Positions 1 to 6,017 of a stretch of 6,874 nucleotides of DNA are shown piece after piece; the stretch's first letter is position 1; every line of letters starts with the position of its first letter. A model generated the notes under the pieces. It searched no databases and was not told the origin of the DNA. It worked only from the letters and a program-made list of their open reading frames with translations. Source of the stretch: an uncultured Verrucomicrobiota bacterium (GTDB lineage: Bacteria > Verrucomicrobiota > Verrucomicrobiia > Limisphaerales > JADLHS01). The position numbers and the translations under genes are program-made. The stretch lies in the NCBI GenBank assembly GCA_937894935.1, contig CALAYC010000039.1, positions 1 to 6,874 of the forward strand, written 5' to 3'.

Positions 1-464
1 CGTTCCAGGGAAATCTCGACATCCCACAGGTGGAAATTTCCAACGGCGTGCTGGCTTCGAGCCAGGTAATTGGCGAGAACAGCACCGGCACTGGCCCGCG
101 CGGCCTCGTTGCGGACAGTCGTTCGGGCGCTGATTTATTGAATCATCTGATTTCGCTGCAAAACAATTTGCTGTCCGGCAACGTTGCATTGATTGCGTCC
201 ACCGACCGCCCCAATCTGGCGCGTGACGAAGACAATCTGCTGTATCACATCAGTTCCAACGGTGCGATTCAGGCGCGCTTGGAAACAACGCGCAAGCTCA
301 ACGAGCAACACAATCAATCCGTTGAATCGCAGGTGTCCCGGGAAGTGGATGCGGACCTGGCGCAAACGCTCGTAAAGTTGACTCAGACTCAAACCGCATA
401 CGAAGCCGCACTCCAAAGCGGCGCCCGCGCGCTGAATCTTTCCTTGCTCGATTACCTCCGATAA
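1..464 (+). CDS. flgL: Flagellar hook-filament junction protein FlgL-like, C-terminal part (5' truncated by the window)
   Basis: Extracellular structural protein that joins the flagellar hook to the filament. The reading frame is open from base 3 to the TAA at 462-464, giving 153 visible residues; the true start lies left of the window, and the in-frame GTG at 30 is only an internal valine. The visible part begins with FQGN followed by a beta-like stretch with ISNG, as in the middle of FlgL. A helical segment (LNHLISLQNNLLSGN) and a second helix with NGAIQARLE follow. The end matches the flagellin C-terminal domain: REVDADLAQTLVKL, then QTAYEAALQSGARALNLSLL and DYLR. The YEAAL and SLLDYL motifs are characteristic of FlgL and flagellin. 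FlgL is preferred over flagellin because of the FQGN segment, but a divergent flagellin cannot be excluded from the C-terminus alone. The gene is convergent with the response regulator, 7 bases away, and no terminator hairpin is visible between them. Confidence 0.83.
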   Translation, partial: FQGNLDIPQVEISNGVLASSQVIGENSTGTGPRGLVADSRSGADLLNHLISLQNNLLSGNVALIASTDRPNLARDEDNLLYHISSNGAIQARLETTRKLNEQHNQSVESQVSREVDADLAQTLVKLTQTQTAYEAALQSGARALNLSLLDYLR

Positions 465-471
465 CAACCGG

Positions 472-1140
472 TCAGGGAGACTTCGGCGTTATCTCACCGC
501 GAACGGGCAGATGGGCGAATCGCGCGACGGCTTCAGTGCGAGAACGCACGTGTAATTTTTCGTAAATGCGCCGGATGTAGGTGTTCACTGTGGGCACCGC
601 GACGTTCAACGTATCCGCGATTTCCTTGTAGAGAAAGCCCTGCGCGAGTAATTGCAGAACTTCATTCTCACGGGTTGAAAGTTCCGCGACGGCGGGTTGT
701 GGCGGCGCCACCTGATGGAATGCTTTCACGACTTTGCGGGCAATGTTGGTCGTCATCGGGGAACCTCCGGCATGGACGTCACGCAACGCGGCGACCAGTT
801 CCGCCCGCGAGGTGCGTTTGAGCAAATAACCGATCGCGCCCGCTTGCAACGCCTGAAAGATGTGATCGGAATCTTCGTAAACGGTCAGCATCACGAACTG
901 CGTTTCCGGAAGTAAAACTTTCAGACGGCGCACACATTCGACGCCATTCATGCCAGGCAGGTTGATATCCATGAAGACAACTTTCGGCTCAAGCGACGGC
1001 AAGGTCGCAAGTGCGTCTTCAGCGGATTCGTGATCGCTGATACACTTGAAACCCTCAGTGCGATTCACCCAATCGGCGAAAATCTCGCGGGCTTTGCGAT
1101 CGTCTTCCACGATGGCAACTTTAATGGACATTTTTCTCAT
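472..1140 (-). CDS. Two-component response regulator, NarL/FixJ (LuxR-type HTH) family
   Basis: Cytoplasmic DNA-binding regulator, 222 aa, the usual length for the NarL/FixJ family. Receiver domain, about residues 5-125: acidic pocket E12-D13-D14, phospho-acceptor D58 in the context FMDINLPGMNG, switch residue T86 and conserved K108 in YLLKRT. A proline-rich linker (about 145-151) leads to a LuxR-type helix-turn-helix (about 152-210) with the family signature LSTRENEVLQLLAQGFLYKEIA and a recognition helix around TVNTYIRRIYEKL. All phosphorylation residues are present, so it should be functional. The start is ambiguous. The upstream ATG gives MRKMSIKVAIVEDD, and the internal ATG at 1129-1131 gives MSIKVAIVEDD, which is closer to the usual family N-terminus; neither has a strong Shine-Dalgarno. 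It lies 64 bases downstream of the histidine kinase on the same strand, so that kinase is the likely partner. Target genes cannot be read from the protein. Confidence 0.93.
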   Translation of the reverse strand: MRKMSIKVAIVEDDRKAREIFADWVNRTEGFKCISDHESAEDALATLPSLEPKVVFMDINLPGMNGVECVRRLKVLLPETQFVMLTVYEDSDHIFQALQAGAIGYLLKRTSRAELVAALRDVHAGGSPMTTNIARKVVKAFHQVAPPQPAVAELSTRENEVLQLLAQGFLYKEIADTLNVAVPTVNTYIRRIYEKLHVRSRTEAVARFAHLPVRGEITPKSP

Positions 1141-1175
1141 CGTATCAGTCTTCAGGTTGGAGCGACGAAGGCAAA

Positions 1176-1201
1176 TTTTGATGACAAGACAATTGACAAT
1201 T
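1176..1201 (-). promoter_or_regulatory. Spacer motif cluster between kinase and regulator: TTTTGATGAC plus tandem GACAATT
   Basis: The 64-bp gap between the kinase stop and the regulator start contains TTTTGATGAC at 1176-1185. The same 10-mer occurs in the divergent promoter region at 4459-4468, in the same orientation relative to the two-component genes. It is followed by a perfect 7-bp tandem repeat, GACAATT, at 1188-1194 and 1195-1201. This could be a regulator-binding site that gives the response-regulator gene its own control. No convincing -35/-10 pair was found, and chance similarity in an AT-richer spacer is the alternative. Confidence 0.25.
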
Positions 1202-1204
1202 CAC

Positions 1205-4200
1205 TCATTGACTGGTGGCCGCTCCTGTTAACGGCACGAAAAAATCTACGCTCGTGCCGACGCCGGGTTCACTGTGCAACCGACTCCGTCCGCCGATGCG
1301 TTGCAAGCGCCTTTGCATGTTGGGAAGACCATTGCCAGCGGCAGGACGATGGTCGGCACGGCGGGATGCTTTATCAATTTCACGGTTGCTAAAACCGGTT
1401 CCGTTGTCGGCCACGATGAATCGCAATCCGTCGGGTAGAAGTTCCAGGGTCAATCGCACTTCATTGGCGCGAGAATGTTTTACCACATTGTTCAATGCTT
1501 CCTTGCAGGCGAGGAACAGATTGTGACGCACTTCAGAACGCACCGAAATATCCGGCAACTGCAACGGCATCGCGAGGCGACAGCGAATGTTGGCCGTGCT
1601 AAGGAAATCTTGCGCGAAACGCGAGATGTAGTTCGTGAGAGATTCCAATGTGTCATGCCGCGGATTGACCGCCCAGACGATTTCATCCATTGAGCGCGTC
1701 AATTCCCGCGTAGTGGTGATGATTTGATCGAGATTCATCGCCGCCCGCTGCAGATTTTCGAGATCGCCCGCCGTGGATTCGCTCAGCAAACCAATTCGCG
1801 TCAGACTCGCGCCGACTTCGTCGTGAATATCCTGCGCAATGCGGGAACGTTCGCGTTCGAGTGCCCGCTCGCGCGCGATATTTTCCAACTTACGCCGATG
1901 GCGACGACGCGACACCGCGTAAACGAGTCCACCAACCAGCGCACAACTGCTGATGGCGAGCGCGGTTTTGAACCACAACGTCTGCCAGAAATACGGCAAC
2001 ACGCGAATCGCCAGCGCATCACCGGATTCATTCCACAAACCGTCGCTATTGCACGCCGTAACGCGGAACGTGTAATTGCCCGGCGGGAGAAAACTGTAGT
2101 TCACGCGGCGACGTGAGCCCGCTTCGGTCCATGCCTCATCTACGCCATGGCCTTCGAGGCGATAACGAAATTGCACGCGTTCGGGCGAAGTGAAACTCAG
2201 ACCGGTGAAGGAAATCTCAAGTTGGCGACGGCCTGGCGCTAGTTCGATTTGACGTTGTGCCGCTGGCGCGGAGGAAATCGGTTTAACGGTCACATTGGTG
2301 GAAGGCTCGGCGGCGTGCGTATCGACGAGAATTTCTTCAATCCAGACGGGCGGTCGCACGAGATTAGGCTGAGCGGCTTGAGGCGAAACCATCGCAATAC
2401 CACGGGCCGTGGAAAAACAAAGTTGCCCTTCCGGCGTGCGGAAACCCGATGGCGTAAATCCTCCCGTGCCGGCGAGCGTGCTCAAACCTTCCGCCATTCC
2501 GTAAGCGAGCACGTTGAGACGAGTAGCTTTACCGTCCGCGCAATCGTTGAGTTCCTGTTTGCTCACGCGAAAAAGTCCAGCAGGTGAATTGCACCAGAGA
2601 TTTCCGAGGTCGTCCTCTCTCAGCGAGTAGATGATATTAGCAGGCAAACCTTGCGCCGTCGTGATGGCGCGGAATTCGCCATTGTGATAACGACAAATTC
2701 CCATGTCCAACATGCCAATCCACAGTGTGCTGTCGGATTCGGCGTAGAGCGACAAAACGAAATTACCGGGTAAACCGTCGCTGATACGAAACGTTTTAAA
2801 TTCATTGTTGTGCCAACGGCCCAGACCCGAACCCTGAGTGCCAATCCAGAGTTCGCCGTTAACGCCGGCTGCTATGACGCGCACATCTCCAGCCGCCGCA
2901 CCACCAAAGCGCGCCAGCGATTCAAATTTCCCATTGTGCAACCGCGCCAATCCTGCACCCGTTCCGATCCACATCGTTCCATCAGGCGATTCGTAGAGTG
3001 CAGTCACCGGGTCGGAGAGCGGGACCAGATTGGTTTGTACGATGAATTCATTATCGATCAGGCGAAACAACCCTCCCCCCCACGTACCCGCCCAGACATC
3101 GCCACGACTATCGGCCAACACCGACCAGACAAAGGGATTCGCCACGTCGAAATGCGTCCAGCGATTGCTTTGAAAGCGATAAACTCCCGCGCCTTCCGTC
3201 GCCGCCCAGATTGTTCCGTCCGCCGCGCGAGTAATCGATTGAACAGGGCGACCCTGCCAGTCATCCGGCGGACTTTGCATGAGGACTTTGCGATTTCGTA
3301 ACAACGCCAATCCGCCACCAGTGCCGACCCAGATATTTTTTTCGCGATCTTCTACCAGACAACCGACGCCATCCTGCGGCAGACCATTGCGACGATTGAG
3401 ATTGAACCATCCGGTAGCAGCATCGAACACATACAAACCGTTTCGCAACGTGCCGACAAATAGACGGCCGGAAGAGACTTCTCGCATCACCGTCAGCGAC
3501 GCATCGCCCCACGGCGGCTCCCCCAAATCCGCGATCCAATTCGTTCCGCTCCATTTACGCAAACGACCCTCGCCGGCTACCCAGAGTCCACCATCACGAG
3601 CCGCAGCGATACCCGCGTAATAAGGTCGAGTAGAAAGATCGCCAAAATCAATCGGGGCGTAAATGTTCGCGCTAAAGTGCGCGACTGCTCCATTACGAAC
3701 GATGAACAACTGACCGGAGTTATCGCGGACGACGCTCAGGTTCAGGAACGGATCTTCGCCAAGCAACGGTGGTGGTTGGGCGATGAAGCCATCGCGCACG
3801 CGCAATGCAGCACCGAGCTGATTGAACGCCCAGACATCGCCGTGTTCATCTTCGGCAAAACCTTTGATGGGCGCTTTTTCCCAGTTCGTCGGCAAAGTGA
3901 AGGAACGAAACCCGGCGACGCTGACACCCGAAACTTCGCCGTTATCGTGACCAATCCACACATCGCCGCGCGAATCTTCGTGCAGTTGTGTGACGCGGCT
4001 GTTGGCCAGGCCTTTGGTGTTGGATGAATCAAACACCTGAAAACGGATGCCGTCGAATTGCGCGATGCCGTTGTAGGTGCCGACCCAGATGTAACCGCGC
4101 CGGGTTTGAATGACGTCGGTGGCATTGTTCTGCGGCAAGCCATTGTCCGCCCGCCACGTTTCAATCGCGTATTCCGACAAAGGCCGTGCGTCCTCGGGAG

Positions 4201-4336
4201 TTGCCGGAAACATCTCATGCGCCAACTGAGCAATTGGAAACAGGATGATCGCGAGAGCAGCGACAAGACGATGAAAGCGCGCAACCGAAGACCTGGTCCT
4301 GCGGCGACACGAATAGACTGCGGCGCAAAGGGGCAT
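1205..4336 (-). CDS. Sensor histidine kinase with two-propeller periplasmic sensor, Y_Y_Y domain and HisKA_3/HATPase
   Basis: Membrane-bound kinase of 1043 aa. An N-terminal signal or anchor (about 10-40) has a basic stretch RRRTRSSVARFHR before a hydrophobic LVAALAIILFPIAQLA. Then come Reg_prop-type blades with the xIWxGT..G motif near residues 81, 124, 166, 208, 249, 290, 333, 374, 412, 453, 494, 536, 578 and 637. Fourteen blades fit two seven-bladed propellers. A Y_Y_Y Ig-like domain follows (about 700-780; FRYRLEG, PPGNYTFRV). One transmembrane helix (about 787-808) leads into a basic, coiled segment. The HisKA_3 H-box RIAQDIHDEVGASL carries the phosphorylatable H838. The ATPase has N-box E946-ALNN-VVKH, G1 box DNGTGF (977-982) and G2 box GNGLPN (1001-1006). 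An in-frame TGA two codons before the ATG at 4336 fixes the upstream limit. This is the sensor layout of Bacteroidetes hybrid kinases that bind oligosaccharides, but without the fused receiver and AraC domain. A glycan ligand is an inference. It is first in the pair with the NarL-type regulator. Confidence 0.93.
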   Translation of the reverse strand: MPLCAAVYSCRRRTRSSVARFHRLVAALAIILFPIAQLAHEMFPATPEDARPLSEYAIETWRADNGLPQNNATDVIQTRRGYIWVGTYNGIAQFDGIRFQVFDSSNTKGLANSRVTQLHEDSRGDVWIGHDNGEVSGVSVAGFRSFTLPTNWEKAPIKGFAEDEHGDVWAFNQLGAALRVRDGFIAQPPPLLGEDPFLNLSVVRDNSGQLFIVRNGAVAHFSANIYAPIDFGDLSTRPYYAGIAAARDGGLWVAGEGRLRKWSGTNWIADLGEPPWGDASLTVMREVSSGRLFVGTLRNGLYVFDAATGWFNLNRRNGLPQDGVGCLVEDREKNIWVGTGGGLALLRNRKVLMQSPPDDWQGRPVQSITRAADGTIWAATEGAGVYRFQSNRWTHFDVANPFVWSVLADSRGDVWAGTWGGGLFRLIDNEFIVQTNLVPLSDPVTALYESPDGTMWIGTGAGLARLHNGKFESLARFGGAAAGDVRVIAAGVNGELWIGTQGSGLGRWHNNEFKTFRISDGLPGNFVLSLYAESDSTLWIGMLDMGICRYHNGEFRAITTAQGLPANIIYSLREDDLGNLWCNSPAGLFRVSKQELNDCADGKATRLNVLAYGMAEGLSTLAGTGGFTPSGFRTPEGQLCFSTARGIAMVSPQAAQPNLVRPPVWIEEILVDTHAAEPSTNVTVKPISSAPAAQRQIELAPGRRQLEISFTGLSFTSPERVQFRYRLEGHGVDEAWTEAGSRRRVNYSFLPPGNYTFRVTACNSDGLWNESGDALAIRVLPYFWQTLWFKTALAISSCALVGGLVYAVSRRRHRRKLENIARERALERERSRIAQDIHDEVGASLTRIGLLSESTAGDLENLQRAAMNLDQIITTTRELTRSMDEIVWAVNPRHDTLESLTNYISRFAQDFLSTANIRCRLAMPLQLPDISVRSEVRHNLFLACKEALNNVVKHSRANEVRLTLELLPDGLRFIVADNGTGFSNREIDKASRRADHRPAAGNGLPNMQRRLQRIGGRSRLHSEPGVGTSVDFFVPLTGAATSQ

Positions 4337-4556
4337 TGGATTTCACGCTTGGTAACCGATGCCGCGATGGCAGGCAAGTCGCACGTCGTGAGCTTCAGGT
4401 GACAGGCATCAAGTAGCAGAGGCAGGTGTCGCCGTCTGTTTTGTTGAACTGTCATCTCTTTTGATGACGTGAACCCGACGGCGGCGCGCCTTAGCGTAAG
4501 CGCAAGTTACCACCGCCAGCCGCAAAGCGTTCGCCGTTGCTGCGGTCGTTGGAGCG
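4337..4556. promoter_or_regulatory. Divergent intergenic region between sensor kinase and lipoprotein gene
   Basis: This 220-bp region separates two outward-facing transcription units, so promoters for both should lie here. I could not find a persuasive sigma-70 -35/-10 pair in either direction. The clearest structure is the inverted repeat at 4451-4468, described separately. The right part (about 4475-4556) is GC-rich and shows no gene or strong hairpin. The presence of promoters is inferred from gene arrangement only. Confidence 0.5.
4451..4468. promoter_or_regulatory. Inverted repeat GTCATC-N6-GATGAC, candidate operator
   Basis: Perfect 6-bp inverted repeat with a 6-bp spacer: GTCATC at 4451-4456, TCTTTT, GATGAC at 4463-4468. 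It lies about 115 bp upstream of the kinase ATG and 88 bp upstream of the first lipoprotein ATG. No T-run follows on either strand, so it is not an intrinsic terminator. Its right arm forms TTTTGATGAC, which recurs upstream of the response regulator. A dimeric regulator such as a NarL-type protein could bind here, but the 6-mer alone also occurs inside coding sequence (752-757 and 3260-3265). Confidence 0.3.
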
Positions 4557-4886
4557 ATGCCATTTATGATGAGATGCCTCTTGTCGGGTTTGTTGGCGCT
4601 GAGCTTCGGAAGTGTGGTCGTTGGTTGCAACCAACAGCCGGAAGCCACCCCGGCAACCGGTCTCGCCACTCAAGCCGCATCGCCGGAAGCCATCAGCACT
4701 TACAACGACGCGAATTTGGCGGAACTTACCCGCGAAGTGCGACGCTACATCGTCGCAACGAAACAACGCCCGACCAGTTTCGAGCAATTCGCCACTGAAG
4801 CGAAAATAACCGTTCCGCCGCCGCCGCCGGGAAAGAAATATTCACTCAGTAAAGAAATGCGCGTGGTGTTAGTGGAAGCGCGATAA
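4557..4886 (+). CDS. Small putative lipoprotein with polyproline C-terminal motif
   Basis: Protein of 109 aa with a lipoprotein signal peptide: short basic start, hydrophobic CLLSGLLALSFGS core and lipobox VVGC with the lipidated cysteine at C24. It should be anchored in the envelope, facing the periplasm or outer surface. After a flexible Ala/Pro/Thr linker (about 25-48) comes a helical segment (about 50-70; LAELTREVRRYIVATKQRP). It is followed by FEQFATEAKI, five consecutive prolines (87-91), PGKKYSL and a terminal strand RVVLVEAR. Small proteins of this style recur beside pseudopilin genes in Verrucomicrobiota as I recall them, but I know no assigned function. GGAG at 4551-4554 is only 2 bases from the first ATG and 11 from the ATG at 4566, so translation may start at residue 4, which would also give a more typical signal peptide. 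The next gene begins 11 bases after its stop, suggesting one transcript. The proline run predicts a need for EF-P. Confidence 0.78.
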   Translation: MPFMMRCLLSGLLALSFGSVVVGCNQQPEATPATGLATQAASPEAISTYNDANLAELTREVRRYIVATKQRPTSFEQFATEAKITVPPPPPGKKYSLSKEMRVVLVEAR

Positions 4887-4897
4887 ATAGCTGTCGT

Positions 4898-5833
4898 ATG
4901 AGCCGACCAACGATCAATCGCCAATCGCTGTTCAATGCGGTGCGTCGGAGTTGCCATCCGAGCGGTTTCACCTTGATCGAACTGCTCGTCGTAATCGCCA
5001 TCATCGCGATTCTGGCGGCAATGCTGTTGCCCGCTCTCGCCAAAGCCAAAGCCAAGGCGCACCGGATTCAGTGTGTTTCTCAACTCAAGCAATTGGGATT
5101 GGGCATTGTTCTTTTTACCACCGATCGCGGCGAAATGTTTCCACCTGCGGCTTACGGCGCAAACAACGGTCAACTTTCGTGGGACGTTTACATTTATAAC
5201 TACCTGGGTGGTCGGGCGGCGGAGGCGGACTTAAATCAAGGCATCGTAGATCAGGCCTTTGCTCCCAAAATCGCGCTTTGTCCCGCCGATCGCGGCACAA
5301 AAGTCTGGTGGATCACTGACACATTTTCCGGCGTGCGTTCGTACGCGATGAATGGAGTTGGCCCCGCTTGGAGTTCGGAATATCAGATCGACACCGTCAA
5401 TCAATCGTACCCGCTACCAAAGCCCAACCGCGGCGTGGGGGTTTATTGGCGGGACAAAGGACTCATCGGTGGGCGACCCGATTGGGAGGCGCGAAGTTTC
5501 AAGACCAGCGTAGTAAAGGATAACGCCGGAACGATCTTATTAGTGGAACAGCCCAACGGTCAGGGGGCAGTCGGAAATGAATGGCCAAGCATCAGTCTCG
5601 GGCCCTATCAAACAGGTTCAACCTTACACCAGATTGACCCGAATAACCCCAGTCAGGATCCCTCCGCAACCAGTGGTGTTAATCAGGGCAACCTCGTTTA
5701 CAAAGCTCACGGTGAGCGCTTCAACTACCTTTTCCATGACGGACATGTTCAGGCATTGCGCACTACTGAAACCGTTGGCACCGGTACGCTGACCGCTTCG
5801 CGAGGGATGTGGACAATCGCAACGGGCGATTGA
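4898..5833 (+). CDS. Type II secretion-like pseudopilin, prepilin N-methylation domain with H-X9-DG C-terminus
   Basis: Protein of 311 aa. The class III prepilin signal is a basic leader ending at G23, followed by FTLIE with the +5 glutamate E28. It continues into the hydrophobic helix LLVVIAIIAILAAMLLPAL (about 29-47) and AKAKAKAHRIQC, as in PVC-group pseudopilins. A prepilin peptidase should cut between G23 and F24 and methylate F24; the helix then packs into a pseudopilus or stays in the inner membrane. The globular domain carries C59 and C128 (ALCPADRG), a possible disulfide pair, and ends with H271-X9-D281-G282 in KAHGERFNYLFHDGHVQAL and a final RGMWTIATGD, hallmarks of the DUF1559-like families expanded in Planctomycetes and Verrucomicrobia. 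Its exact role (minor pseudopilin, substrate-specificity factor or surface protein) is unknown. The ATG is the only reasonable start before the leader, with no clear Shine-Dalgarno. It is probably cotranscribed with the preceding lipoprotein. Confidence 0.9.
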   Translation: MSRPTINRQSLFNAVRRSCHPSGFTLIELLVVIAIIAILAAMLLPALAKAKAKAHRIQCVSQLKQLGLGIVLFTTDRGEMFPPAAYGANNGQLSWDVYIYNYLGGRAAEADLNQGIVDQAFAPKIALCPADRGTKVWWITDTFSGVRSYAMNGVGPAWSSEYQIDTVNQSYPLPKPNRGVGVYWRDKGLIGGRPDWEARSFKTSVVKDNAGTILLVEQPNGQGAVGNEWPSISLGPYQTGSTLHQIDPNNPSQDPSATSGVNQGNLVYKAHGERFNYLFHDGHVQALRTTETVGTGTLTASRGMWTIATGD

Positions 5834-6017
5834 TTGAAAACATTCTCAACTGTCGTGCGTTTAGATGACATGGCGAAACCCGTTGCTTTGTTATGATGTC
5901 TCTAAGCCTGAATCATGATCTAACCGCCGGTGTCGTGCGGATTAGATTCAAACCAACCTGACCCCGTAGCTGATGTTCATACGGTAACGCTTCATACAAG
6001 TAACCAAACCACATCCC
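5834..6017. promoter_or_regulatory. Intergenic region upstream of the secreted-protein gene
   Basis: This 184-bp stretch has no gene-sized open frame. It is likely to carry the promoter of the gene starting at 6018. A TATGAT hexamer at 5892-5897 resembles a -10 box and ATGACA at 5865-5870 resembles a -35 box, but the 21-bp spacing is too long for a standard sigma-70 promoter. It also holds TTTAGATGAC at 5860-5869, one mismatch from the 10-mer seen upstream of the two-component genes, an 8-bp palindrome ATCATGAT at 5912-5919, and an imperfect direct repeat described separately. No terminator hairpin with a T-run was found after the pseudopilin stop. Confidence 0.4.
5851..5947. repeat. Imperfect direct repeat TGTCGTGCG-N1/2-TTAGAT, two copies 80 bp apart
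   Basis: Copy 1 is at 5851-5866 and copy 2 at 5931-5947. Both contain TGTCGTGCG followed by TTAGAT; the joint is T in copy 1 and GA in copy 2. The 9-bp left part and 6-bp right part match exactly. The copies flank the TATGAT hexamer at 5892-5897. They may be paired binding sites for a regulator of the downstream gene or the trace of a small duplication. Confidence 0.35.

Noticed and set aside
1030..1392. Plus-strand frame of 120 codons spanning the kinase-regulator junction
   Set aside because: Antisense to both genes and without domain features; it is open by chance.
2810..3301. Several plus-strand frames of 110-160 codons opposite the kinase gene, for example this one
   Set aside because: Antisense frames of a GC-rich gene; basic, low-complexity translations with no recognisable fold or start signals.
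3742..4455. Open frame of 237 codons on the minus strand overlapping the start of the kinase gene
   Set aside because: It overlaps the kinase N-terminus in another frame, and its translation is Arg/Cys/Ser-rich without any motif. The kinase frame has a clear signal segment and blade repeats.
4483..4490. GGCGCGCC palindrome in the divergent region
   Set aside because: An 8-bp GC palindrome is expected by chance in such a GC-rich stretch, and no arms extend beyond it.
4745..5173. Minus-strand frame of 142 codons across the lipoprotein-pseudopilin junction
   Set aside because: Antisense to two well-supported genes; the translation shows no family features.
5834..5850. Possible terminator after the pseudopilin gene
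   Set aside because: No stem-loop with a following T-run could be drawn in the bases after the stop.
5870..5896. Eight-codon mini-frame ATG...TGA (MAKPVALL) in the leader before 6018
   Set aside because: Too short, with no ribosome-binding site, no attenuator hairpins and no runs of regulatory codons.
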